A stretch of 64,000 nt of DNA, taken from contig NZ_PHNC01000031.1 of the NCBI RefSeq assembly GCF_003121295.1, positions 1,693,381-1,757,380 of the forward strand, read 5' to 3'. A program made the position numbers and the translations under genes. This document shows positions 25,957 to 33,980 of the stretch, one piece after another. The notes below the pieces were generated by a model. That model did no database searches. It saw nothing but the letters and a program-made list of their open reading frames with translations, and had not been told where the DNA came from. Each line of letters begins with the position of its first letter. The stretch's first letter is position 1. The stretch comes from Streptomyces orinoci (GTDB lineage Bacteria; Actinomycetota; Actinomycetes; Streptomycetales; Streptomycetaceae).

Positions 25957-25988
25957 TTGTGTGGCTTGAGCCACACTTGAGGCATAAA
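25957..25988 (+). promoter_or_regulatory. Dyad-containing promoter upstream of the MMPL gene
   Basis: Perfect dyad GTGTGGCT-TG-AGCCACAC (25959-25976) between a possible -35 TTGTGT (25957-25962) and a possible -10 CATAAA (25983-25988), a spacing of 20 bp. The layout resembles a MerR-type promoter but the boxes are weak; it may equally be a repressor site. Confidence 0.4.
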
Positions 25989-26150
25989 AGGTCAATTGAT
26001 CTCTTTCGGCTGTCACAGTGATGTGCTGTGCCCCGCCCGCGCCGCCGCGCGCCCCCTCGGCGAGGGCATACCACCAGCTCACTGCGGTCGAAAGCCACCA
26101 AGGATCAGTCCCGGCGACACGATGCGATCGCGAGACCCGGGAAGCGGCCC

Positions 26151-28388
26151 ATGACCTCACTTGCCCGGTGGTGCCTGCGCCACCGCCTCGTCGTCATCGC
26201 GCTGTGGCTCCTGGCGCTGGCCGGCACCACGGCGGCCGCCACCCTCGCCGGCTCCGCCTACTCCGCCGACTACCGGGTGCCGGGCACCGAGTCGGCCCGG
26301 GCCACCGCCCTGCTGGACCGGCAGTTCCCCGGCCGGGGCGGCGAGGACACCATCGTCTGGCACACCGACCAGGGCACCGTACGCTCCGCCCACGTCAAGC
26401 GGGCCATGACCGAGGTGCTGCACAGAACCGCCACCCTGCCCGGCGTCACCTCGGTCAGCGGCCCGTACACCACCGGCGGCGCCGGACACGTCAGCAAGGA
26501 CGGGCACACCGCCTACGCCGCCCTGACCTTCCGCGACGATGTGACCAAGGCGCAGGTCCAGCGAGTGGTGGACACCGCCCGCGGGGCCGAGGGCAACGGC
26601 CTGAAGGTGGCGCTGGGCGGCGGGGACATCGCCACCACCGAGAGCAAGGGCGGCCACCTCAGCGAGATCATCGGCATCGCGGTGGCGGCGGTGGTGCTCT
26701 TTGTGGTCTTCGGCTCGCTGGCCGCCAGCCTGTTGCCCATCGCCACCGCGCTGGTCGGCGTGGGCACCGCTGCCATGGGCACCCAGCTGCTGGGCCATCT
26801 GCTCCCGGTGGCCGATTTCGCGCCCATGCTGGGCACCCTGATCGGCCTGGGGGTGGGCATCGACTACGCGCTGTTCATCGTCACCCGGCACCGCAAGGGG
26901 CTGCGCCAGGGACTGCCGGTGGCCCTCGCCGCCCAGCGGGCAGTGGCCACCACCGGCCGGGCGGTGGTGTTCGCCGGCGGCACCGTATGCGTCGCCCTGC
27001 TGGGCATGCTCATCCTCGGCCTGGGCTTCCTCACCGGGGTGGCCGTCGCCGCCTCGCTCACCGTGGTGCTCACCGTCGCCGCCTCCATCACCCTGCTGCC
27101 CGCCCTGCTCGGGCTGATCGGCGAGCGCGCCCTCAGCCGTCGCGAGCGCCGCCGCCTGGCCGTTTCCGGGCCCCGCCCGGACACCCCCACCACGCTGGCC
27201 GCCCGCTGGTCCGCCTTCGTGGAACGCCACCCCAAGGCACTGGGTACCCTGGCCGCCGCCGTGATGCTGGTGCTGGCGCTGCCGGTGGGCGCGCTGCACC
27301 TGGGCACCTCCGACCAGGGCACCGACCCCGCCACCAGCACCACCCGGCAGGCCTACGACATGCTGGCCCGGGGCTTCGGGCCCGGTGTCAACGGCCCGCT
27401 GACCCTGGTGGCCGAGCTGGACGGGGCCGCCGACCGGCTGGCCTTCGACCGGCTGCCGGACCGGCTGCGGCACACCGAGGGCATCGCCTCGGTGGGCCAC
27501 GCCACGCTCAGCGGCAATGGCTCCACCGGTGTGGTCACCGTGGTCCCCGCCACCTCACCGCAGTCCAGGGCCACCAGCGAACTGGTCGGCCGGCTGCGCT
27601 CCACGGTGCTGCCGCAGGCCGCCGAGGGCACCGCCATGAAGGTCCGGGTCGGCGGGGTGACCGCCGGCTATGACGACTTCGCCGGCGTCATCCTCGGCAA
27701 ACTCCCGCTGTTTGTGGGCACCGTGGTGTCCCTGGGCTGTCTGCTGCTGCTCCTGGCCTTCCGCAGCGTGGGCATACCGCTGAAGGCGGCCGTGATGAAC
27801 ATCGCCGCCGTCGCCTCCTCCTTCGGCCTGATCGTGGCGGTCTTCCAGTGGGGCTGGGGCAGCGAAGGGCTGGGCCTGGGCGCGGCGGGCCCGATAGAAC
27901 CGTTCCTGCCGGTGGTGATGGTCTCGGTGCTCTTCGGGCTGTCCATGGACTACCAGGTGTTCCTGGTCAGCCGGATGTACGAGGAGTGGCTGGCGACCCG
28001 GGACAACCGCCGCGCGGTACGGGTCGGCCTCACCGAGACCAGCCGGGTCATCAACTCCGCGGCCGTCATCATGATTTCCGTCTTCCTCGCCTTTGTCCTC
28101 AGCGGAGACCGGGTCATCGCCATGTTCGGCATCGGACTGGCCGCCGCCGTCGCCCTGGACGCGTTTGTCCTGCGCACCCTGCTGGTTCCGGCGCTGATGC
28201 ATCTGCTGGGCGGGGCGAACTGGTGGCTGCCGGGGTGGCTGGAGCGGCGGCTGCCAAGAATCAGCATCGAACCGGCGGAATGCGGCGTGCCTGCGGCGCG
28301 GTTGGGGGTGCCCCGTAAGGGGCGCGGGGCGGATTCATATGCGGCTCCGCCGCGTGGGCGCGACCAGCCGCCCACGGCCCGCACGTAG
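26151..28388 (+). CDS. MMPL family (RND superfamily) membrane transporter
   Basis: 745 aa, about 12 membrane helices in two halves, each half with a large extracytoplasmic loop. Typical motifs: FVVFGSLAASLLPIATAL, the GLGVGIDYALFIVTRHR motif in the first half and LFGLSMDYQVFLVSRMYEEW in the second. MMPL proteins export lipids or hydrophobic metabolites. ATG at 26151 begins MTSLARWCLRHR. The last 25 residues or so are encoded by a copy of the dispersed intergenic repeat, so the original stop was probably lost or displaced. Confidence 0.92.
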   Translation: MTSLARWCLRHRLVVIALWLLALAGTTAAATLAGSAYSADYRVPGTESARATALLDRQFPGRGGEDTIVWHTDQGTVRSAHVKRAMTEVLHRTATLPGVTSVSGPYTTGGAGHVSKDGHTAYAALTFRDDVTKAQVQRVVDTARGAEGNGLKVALGGGDIATTESKGGHLSEIIGIAVAAVVLFVVFGSLAASLLPIATALVGVGTAAMGTQLLGHLLPVADFAPMLGTLIGLGVGIDYALFIVTRHRKGLRQGLPVALAAQRAVATTGRAVVFAGGTVCVALLGMLILGLGFLTGVAVAASLTVVLTVAASITLLPALLGLIGERALSRRERRRLAVSGPRPDTPTTLAARWSAFVERHPKALGTLAAAVMLVLALPVGALHLGTSDQGTDPATSTTRQAYDMLARGFGPGVNGPLTLVAELDGAADRLAFDRLPDRLRHTEGIASVGHATLSGNGSTGVVTVVPATSPQSRATSELVGRLRSTVLPQAAEGTAMKVRVGGVTAGYDDFAGVILGKLPLFVGTVVSLGCLLLLLAFRSVGIPLKAAVMNIAAVASSFGLIVAVFQWGWGSEGLGLGAAGPIEPFLPVVMVSVLFGLSMDYQVFLVSRMYEEWLATRDNRRAVRVGLTETSRVINSAAVIMISVFLAFVLSGDRVIAMFGIGLAAAVALDAFVLRTLLVPALMHLLGGANWWLPGWLERRLPRISIEPAECGVPAARLGVPRKGRGADSYAAPPRGRDQPPTART
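28312..28386 (+). repeat. Dispersed intergenic repeat, long form (copy C), inside the MMPL 3' end
   Basis: GTAAGGGGCGCGGGG, then ATATGCGGCTCCGCCGCGTG and GGCGCGACCAGCCG. It is translated as the tail RKGRGADSYAAPPRGRDQPP of the transporter. Confidence 0.85.
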
Positions 28389-28468
28389 GTGGTGTCTGGC
28401 GGCTCAGGGCCGTGCCATCGCCGGGCGCGGTTCCTCCGGTGAGCGGCCCCATGCCGTCGGTCACGGGT

Positions 28469-28543
28469 CACGTGCGGGCCGTTTGTGGCGGGTCGCGCCC
28501 ACGCGGCGGAGCCGCATGGTGCAGCTGCCCCGCGCCCCTGATG
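28469..28543 (-). repeat. Dispersed intergenic repeat, long form (copy D), inverted
   Basis: The complement reads CATCAGGGGCGCGGGGCAGC, then CATGCGGCTCCGCCGCGTGG and CGCGACCCGCCAC. With copy C it forms an inverted pair about 80 bp apart. The rest of 28389-28711 (323 nt without a gene) holds only this repeat, a small GGGCC/GGCCC hairpin at 28654-28668 and the ribosome site of the next gene. Confidence 0.85.
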
Positions 28544-28711
28544 GGGCGCCGCGGCACTAAGGCCCCCGTCAGAACCCCTAAGGCACCCCCCGGCCCCAAC
28601 ATCAGGCACTCACCCGATGTGAGCCACCCCCCTCAGAGAGCACGCTTCTTCCAGGGCCGAAAAGGCCCGGCGAAAAACGCGAGAACCGCTCAACCCGGAG
28701 GGGAACCCACC

Positions 28712-28885
28712 ATGTTCACCGACCTGCTGCACAAGTTCCGCGCCATCGAGCTCACCCGGGACGCCGCCGACTACCGCCTCGCCGAGGCCGCCCGCCGAGC
28801 CGCCGGCGACACCGCCGCCAACGACACCGCCCCCGGCCGGAAGGGCCCGTCCCGGTCGCGCGCCTCCTACCGCACCGCCGCCTGA
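28712..28885 (+). CDS. 57-residue protein upstream of the LAL regulator
   Basis: Short gene with an excellent ribosome site (GGAGGGGAA 7 nt before ATG) and strongly GC-ended codons. The N-terminal half is a predicted charged helix (FTDLLHKFRAIELTRDAADYRLAEAARRAA); the C-terminal half is basic and disordered (GRKGPSRSRASYRTAA). No known family. Its TGA is 1 nt before the ATG of the large LuxR-type regulator, so the two are surely co-translated. Confidence 0.65.
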   Translation: MFTDLLHKFRAIELTRDAADYRLAEAARRAAGDTAANDTAPGRKGPSRSRASYRTAA

Positions 28886-28886
28886 G

Positions 28887-31800
28887 ATGGCCCAGCCGGA
28901 GCCCTGTGCCATCCTCGGCGACGTGCACAAGAACTCCGTGAGCCCCGTATTCATCGGACGCGCCGAGGAACTCGGCATCCTCACCGACGCCCTGGCCCGC
29001 GCCGCCGGGGGCGAGCCGCAGGCCCTGCTCATCGGCGGTGAGGCAGGCGTCGGCAAGACGCGCCTGATCGAGGAGTTCCTCACCGCCGCCACCGGGGCCG
29101 GAGCCGTCACCGCGGTGGGCGGCTGTGTGGAGATCGGGTGCGAGGGCCTGCCCTTCGCCCCCGTCTCCACCGCCCTGCGCGCCCTGCACCGCCAACTGGG
29201 CGGGGAGTTGGCGCTGGCCGCCGCCGGCCAGGAGGGCGAGCTCGCCCGGCTGCTGCCCGAACTGGGCGAAACCACCCGGGAGTCACACGACGAGGACGGC
29301 CGCGCCCGGCTCTTCGAGCTCACCGCCCGGATGCTGGAGCGGCTCACCGCCGAGCGCACCCTGGTGCTCGTCGTCGAGGACCTGCACTGGGCCGACCGCT
29401 CCACTCGCGAACTGCTCGCCTATCTGCTGCGTTCCCTGCACACCGGCCGCCTGGTCATCATCGCCTCCTACCGCTCCGATGACATCCACCGCCGCCACCC
29501 ACTGCGCCCCTTCCTCGCCGAACTGGACCGGATGCGCAGCCTCGTCCGAATCGAACTGTCCCGCTTCACCCGGGCCGAAGTCGGCGCCCAACTCACCGGA
29601 ATCAGCGGCTCCGTGCCCGATGACGCGCTGCTGGACCGGGTCTTCGCCCGTTCCGACGGCAACGCCTTCTTCGTCGAGGAACTGGCCACCGCCATCGCCG
29701 AGGGCTGCACCTCCGGCCTCAGCACCTCGCTGCGCGATCTGCTGCTGGTCCGGGTGGAGGCGCTGGCGGAGGACACCCAGCAGGTGGTGCGGTTCGCCGC
29801 CGAGGGCGGGCTGGCGGTGGAGTACCAGCTGCTCCGCGCGGTCTGCGGTCTGGGTGAGGACGAGCTGATAGCCGCCCTGCGCCAGGCCGTCGGCGCCGGC
29901 ATCCTGCTGCCCGCCCTGGACGGCGACGGCTACCGCTTCCGGCACGCCCTGGTCCGTGAGGCGGTCACCGACGACCTGCTGCCCGGGGAGCGCTCCCGCC
30001 TCAACCGCCGCTACGCCCAGGCCCTTGAGGCCGAACCGGCCCTGCTGCGGGCCGATGAGCTGGCCGCCCGGCTGGCCACCTACTGGTACCACGCCCATGA
30101 GCCCGTCAAGGCGCTGCCCGCGGTGCTGGCAGCCTCCGTCCGGGCCCGCCGCCGCTACGCCTACGCCGAACAACTGCGGCTGCTGGAGCGGGCCCTGGAG
30201 CTGTGGGAGGACGTCCCGGCCGAAGAGCGGGACCGGCAGCGGCCCTTCGACGCCGCCGACGCCTACCCGGCCTGCGGCTGCGCCGACGAGGCCCTGAGCC
30301 TGCTGGACCTGCTGGCCGAGATGGTCACCGCCGCCATCATGTCCGGCGAACGCGAACGCGCCCTGGCCGTCTGCAAAAAGGCGCTGAAGATGCTGGACGA
30401 GACCAAGGACCCCCTTCGCGCCGCCTGGTTCTGGACCCAGCGCAGCAAGCTGATGGAGGGCCTGGTGCGCACCGACGGCTCGGCCGAGATCATCCGGGCC
30501 CAGGAGCTGGTACGCGGCCTGCCGCCGTCCCCGGTGCACGCCGAGGTGATCGGCCAGGCCGCCGCCTGGAGCGCGGTGCACACGCCCGGCCCGGACAGCT
30601 ATCAGCTGGCCGAGCGCGCCGTGGAGCTGGCCCGCCTGGTGGGGGCCGAGGGCACCGGGCTCAACGCCCGGCTGACGCTGGCCGGGCTGCGGATCGACTC
30701 CGGTGATGTGGAGGGCGGGCTGGCCGAGATGCGCGCGGTGCGCGCCCGGGTGGTGGAGCTGGGGTACGTCCCCGTCATAGGGCGCTGCCATGTCAACCTC
30801 TCCTCCGCGCTGGAGGGCGTGGGCCGCTCCGCCGAGGCGGTGGCGGTGGTGGACGGGGCCCTCGCGCTGCTGGACCGCTACGGTCTGCGGGACTCCAAGG
30901 CCTGGGCGCTGTCCAACAAGGCCAAATCGCTCTTGTCGCTGGGGCGTTGGACGGAGGTCGAGCAAGTGGTCCCGGAGGTGCTGCGGCTGGCCCAGGGCCG
31001 CAAGCCCAGCGGCTTCGGCGCGCACAGCCTGGCCCGGCTGGCCCTGGCCCGCGGCGATCTCGCCCAGGCCGAGCGGCAGCTGGCGGCGGTGCGCGAGCAC
31101 CATGGGGTGGAGGATCCCCAGCCGCAGATCGTCATCCCGCTCGCCCACACCACCCTGGAACTGGCCGCTGCCCGCGGGCAACTGGCCGACGCCCGGACCG
31201 CCCTGACCGGGATCCTGGACGCCGGGCTGCCCCCGGGCACCCAGCGGAGCGGCTGGCCGCTGCTGATCGCCGCGGCCGGGGCGGAGGCGGACGCCCGCGG
31301 CCTGCCTGCCGCAGAGCCCGGCCGGGCGGAGATCCTCGCCCGGATCCGTACCGCGGCCAAGAAGCTGCCCCGGATCGTCCCGCTCTGGCAGGCGTATGGG
31401 GCCTTCCTGGACGCCGAACTGCTGCGCGCCGAAGGCCAGTGGGAGCCGGACCGCTGGGCCGAGACGGTGGCCGCCTTCGAACTGACCGACCGCCCCTATG
31501 ACCTGGCCCGGGTGCGCCACCGCTGGGCCGAGGCGCTGCTGACGACCGGGGGAGCGGGCGGCGTCGAACGGGCCGCCGAACTGCTGCCGGAGGTCCATGC
31601 CACCGCCGTCCGGCTGGGTGCCCGCCCGCTGCGGGAGGCCGCCGAACTCCTGGCCCGCCGCGCCCGGTTGCCGCTGACGCCGCCGCAACGCCCCACCGCT
31701 GCCGCCGGGTCGGGCGCCGAGGCGCTGGGCCTGACCCCGCGCGAGCGCGATGTGCTGCGCCTGGTGGCGCAGGGCCGCAGCAACCGGCAGATAGCCGAGG

Positions 31801-31934
31801 AACTGTTCATCTCACCCAAGACGGCCAGCGTGCATGTCTCCAACATCCTGGCCAAGCTGGGCGCTTCGGGCCGTGGCGAGGCGGCCGCCACCGCATACCG
31901 GCTGCGGCTGTTCAGCCCTGCCGAAGGCGTATGA
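28887..31934 (+). CDS. Large ATP-binding LuxR-family (LAL) transcriptional regulator
   Basis: 1015 aa. The N-terminal FIGRAEELGILTDAL leads into an AAA-type ATPase: Walker A GGEAGVGKTRL (about 48-58) and Walker B LVLVVEDLHWAD (about 155-166). A long TPR-like helical middle follows, and a C-terminal LuxR helix-turn-helix (LTPRERDVLRLVAQGRSNRQ, ISPKTASVHVSNILAKLGAS; about 945-1005). LAL proteins often activate secondary-metabolite or sugar-use genes. The in-frame GTG at 28938 (SPVFIGR) is an alternative start. The 3' end overlaps a small minus-strand gene by 23 bp. Confidence 0.92.
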   Translation: MAQPEPCAILGDVHKNSVSPVFIGRAEELGILTDALARAAGGEPQALLIGGEAGVGKTRLIEEFLTAATGAGAVTAVGGCVEIGCEGLPFAPVSTALRALHRQLGGELALAAAGQEGELARLLPELGETTRESHDEDGRARLFELTARMLERLTAERTLVLVVEDLHWADRSTRELLAYLLRSLHTGRLVIIASYRSDDIHRRHPLRPFLAELDRMRSLVRIELSRFTRAEVGAQLTGISGSVPDDALLDRVFARSDGNAFFVEELATAIAEGCTSGLSTSLRDLLLVRVEALAEDTQQVVRFAAEGGLAVEYQLLRAVCGLGEDELIAALRQAVGAGILLPALDGDGYRFRHALVREAVTDDLLPGERSRLNRRYAQALEAEPALLRADELAARLATYWYHAHEPVKALPAVLAASVRARRRYAYAEQLRLLERALELWEDVPAEERDRQRPFDAADAYPACGCADEALSLLDLLAEMVTAAIMSGERERALAVCKKALKMLDETKDPLRAAWFWTQRSKLMEGLVRTDGSAEIIRAQELVRGLPPSPVHAEVIGQAAAWSAVHTPGPDSYQLAERAVELARLVGAEGTGLNARLTLAGLRIDSGDVEGGLAEMRAVRARVVELGYVPVIGRCHVNLSSALEGVGRSAEAVAVVDGALALLDRYGLRDSKAWALSNKAKSLLSLGRWTEVEQVVPEVLRLAQGRKPSGFGAHSLARLALARGDLAQAERQLAAVREHHGVEDPQPQIVIPLAHTTLELAAARGQLADARTALTGILDAGLPPGTQRSGWPLLIAAAGAEADARGLPAAEPGRAEILARIRTAAKKLPRIVPLWQAYGAFLDAELLRAEGQWEPDRWAETVAAFELTDRPYDLARVRHRWAEALLTTGGAGGVERAAELLPEVHATAVRLGARPLREAAELLARRARLPLTPPQRPTAAAGSGAEALGLTPRERDVLRLVAQGRSNRQIAEELFISPKTASVHVSNILAKLGASGRGEAAATAYRLRLFSPAEGV

Positions 31935-32076
31935 CCACCTGACCCGAGTCGAGGTCCACCGGGCCTCGGCCGGGATCGGCGTCGCCCACGTCATCCAGGC
32001 ACAGCTCATGCCGATCGCGCTCATCCCGGGTGTGCTTGCGGCCGGGGGCGAACAGGTCCTCCAACGCGTCGAACAT
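31912..32076 (-). CDS. 54-residue conserved small protein (DUF6191-like)
   Basis: Starts MFDALEDLFAPGRKHTRDER and ends with a segment DPGRGPVDLDSGQVVIRLRQ; these FAPGRKHT and DPGRGP.DL.SG.VVIR patterns recur in small Streptomyces proteins that I recall as DUF6191. Function unknown. AGGGGAG precedes the ATG by 6 nt. It overlaps the end of the LAL gene tail to tail by 23 bp and is divergent from the DUF4865-like gene, sharing the palindromic promoter region with it. Confidence 0.75.
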   Translation of the reverse strand: MFDALEDLFAPGRKHTRDERDRHELCLDDVGDADPGRGPVDLDSGQVVIRLRQG

Positions 32077-32130
32077 CCCAACTCCCCTGAGTGGTCCCGG
32101 CTTTCCATTGTACGCGGCAGACACTTTTCT

Positions 32131-32152
32131 CTGTACCTATTGGTATGTACAG
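32131..32152. promoter_or_regulatory. Palindromic operator in a divergent promoter
   Basis: CTGTACCTA (32131-32139) mirrors TATGTACAG (32144-32152) with one mismatch around TTGG. It lies in the AT-richer 123-nt region between the 54-aa gene and the DUF4865-like gene. The size and symmetry suit a TetR- or MarR-type repressor, but none is adjacent. Confidence 0.6.
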
Positions 32153-32198
32153 TGGTCGGACGATCAACGGCACCAGCCCGCGGACCGGACGAAAGGCC

Positions 32199-32801
32199 AT
32201 GCCCACCGTGTATGCGATGCAGTACGAGATCACCCTGCCCGCCGACTACGCCATGGACGTCATCCGGCAACGGGTGGCCGCCGCCGCCCATCTGCTGGAC
32301 GACCGCGCCGGGCTCGGCCTCAAGGCGTACCTGATCCGGGAGAACGGCCGGGAGGGCTCACCGGTCAACCAGTACGCGCCGTTCTATCTCTGGCAGGAGA
32401 CCGGCCCCATGGCGGACTTCCTGGTCGGCGGCGGCGGATTCCAGCGCATCATCGGTTCGTTCGGGCGTCCCGCCGTCCACCACTGGACCGGGCTGGCCGC
32501 CCTCCCCGGCCCCGCCCGGGCTGCCGTACCGCGGGCCGCCACCCGGCGGCTGACAACCCTGCCGGAGTTCGCCGATCCGGACGGCCTGGCCGCGCTGTTC
32601 GAGGAGGAGACCGCCCGGCTGCACTCCACCGCCGGGCGCGAGGGGGTGCACACCACGGCGCTCGCCTTCGACCCCCGGCACTGGCAGCTGCTGCGCTTCA
32701 CGCTGTGGGAGGACGCCGCCCCCGCGGACGAGGACGCCACCGAGCGTTATGAGGTGCTCCACCTGTCCGCACCCCACCTGGACGCGCTGCCGGGCGCCTG
32801 A
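32199..32801 (+). CDS. DUF4865 family protein
   Basis: 200 aa. MYAMQYEITLPADYAMDVIRQRV-like N-terminus (here MPTVYAMQYEITLP), the middle GLGLKAYLIRE and NQYAPFYLWQETGPMADFLVGGGGF, and the C-terminal WQLLRFTLWED match DUF4865, a ferredoxin-like dimeric alpha/beta family of unknown function related to mono-oxygenase-like or EthD-type folds. Elsewhere such genes often sit with regulators and small redox enzymes. GAAAGG before the ATG. Its TGA merges with a copy of the dispersed repeat. Confidence 0.78.
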   Translation: MPTVYAMQYEITLPADYAMDVIRQRVAAAAHLLDDRAGLGLKAYLIRENGREGSPVNQYAPFYLWQETGPMADFLVGGGGFQRIIGSFGRPAVHHWTGLAALPGPARAAVPRAATRRLTTLPEFADPDGLAALFEEETARLHSTAGREGVHTTALAFDPRHWQLLRFTLWEDAAPADEDATERYEVLHLSAPHLDALPGA

Positions 32802-32872
32802 GGGGCGCGGGGCGAGCTGCATCATGCGGCTCCGCCGCGTGGGCGCGAACGGCCACAGCGGTCCGCAGGTGA
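32799..32872 (+). repeat. Dispersed intergenic repeat, long form (copy E)
   Basis: TGAGGGGCGCGGGGCGAGCT, then ATGCGGCTCCGCCGCGTGGG and CGCGAACGGCCAC. The first three bases are the stop codon of the DUF4865 gene. Confidence 0.85.
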
Positions 32873-32903
32873 AGTGCTGCAGTTCCCATGGAGCGCCCTG
32901 TGC

Positions 32904-33896
32904 TCAGTCCCACGACCCCAGCGCCCTGGGCAAGGCGGCTATCTCCGCCAAATCCTCCTCCCCCAGCCGAAGTTCCGCAGCGGCAGCGTTCTGCACCGCC
33001 CACTGGGCCTTCTTGGTGCCCGGCACCGGCACCACATGCCGCCCCTGGGCCAGCACCCAGGCCAGCGCCACCTGCGCCGCGGTGGCGCCATGGCGCCGGC
33101 CGACCCGGCGCAGCCCGGCCACTATCGGCTGGTTGGCCGCCATCATCTCGGCGGTGAACCGGGGGTGCCGGGCCCGGATGTCCTCCGGCTCAAAGCCCTG
33201 GCCGGGGGTGAGGGTGCCACTGAGGAAACCGTTCCCCAGAGGCATCGCGGCCAGCAGCCCCACCCCCCGCGAGGCACACCAGGGCACCAGGGTGTCCAGC
33301 GCCTCCCGTGACCACACCGACAACTCGGCCTGCACACAGCTCACCGGGAACACCTGTTGCACCCGCTCCAGTTGGCGGACCGTGGCGTCATAGAGCCCCG
33401 CGCCGGAGCGCCGCTGGGTGCGGGCGCCGATCGCGCACCACCCCAGGGCCCGTACCTTCCCGGCGGCCACCAGTTCCGCCATGGCGCCCCAGGTCTCCTC
33501 CACCGGCACCTCCGGGTCGGGCCGGTGCAGCTGGTAGAGGTCGATCACATCGGTCTGCAGCCGCCGCAGCGAGGCATCACAGGCCCTCTTGACATACCCG
33601 GGGCGGCCGTTGGCCACTATGTGCTGTTCGCCCACCAGCAGCCCGCACTTGGTGGAGACAAACGCCTCCGACCGCCGCTGGCGCAACACCCGCCCCACCA
33701 GTAGCTCGTTGGTGAACGGCCCGTACATATCCGCGGTGTCCAGCAGGCTGACTCCCGCGTCCAGCGCCGCGTGCACGGTGCGCAGTGCGCCCTCGCCGCT
33801 CTGCTGGGAGGCGGTGTAGGCCCAGTGCATGGGCATACAGCCCAGGCCGATTGCCCCCACTTCGAGCGCCGTGGCACCGATTCTCCTGCGCTCCAC
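32904..33896 (-). CDS. Aldo/keto reductase
   Basis: 330 aa NADPH-dependent oxidoreductase of the AKR fold (TIM barrel). The catalytic tetrad is readable: Asp and Tyr in LLDTADMYGP (about 50-58), Lys in AFVSTKCGLL (about 83) and His in DLYQLHRPDP (about 125). C-terminal VPVPGTKKAQWAVQNAAA contacts NADPH. Substrate unknown. GTG start with GGGAGGG upstream. It is divergent from the 2-hydroxyacid dehydrogenase gene, 84 nt apart. Confidence 0.9.
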   Translation of the reverse strand: MERRRIGATALEVGAIGLGCMPMHWAYTASQQSGEGALRTVHAALDAGVSLLDTADMYGPFTNELLVGRVLRQRRSEAFVSTKCGLLVGEQHIVANGRPGYVKRACDASLRRLQTDVIDLYQLHRPDPEVPVEETWGAMAELVAAGKVRALGWCAIGARTQRRSGAGLYDATVRQLERVQQVFPVSCVQAELSVWSREALDTLVPWCASRGVGLLAAMPLGNGFLSGTLTPGQGFEPEDIRARHPRFTAEMMAANQPIVAGLRRVGRRHGATAAQVALAWVLAQGRHVVPVPGTKKAQWAVQNAAAAELRLGEEDLAEIAALPRALGSWD

Positions 33897-33980
33897 CGGC
33901 CGTTTCCCTCCCGTGCCCTGCTGATCGGCGCTCCCCCAACTTAACCTCTGGCGCACCGCCCTTTCGCATAGCCTCCTGGC

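Noticed and set aside
29283..31688. Open frame of 801 codons antisense to the LAL regulator
   Set aside because: Composition of a shadow frame (Gly/Gln/Arg-rich), while the plus strand encodes a clear ATPase-LuxR protein.
32154..32198. ATG at 32091 or 32148 as start of the DUF4865 gene
   Set aside because: These would place the start upstream of or inside the palindromic operator; MPTVYAMQYEI at 32199 is the family start and has a ribosome site.
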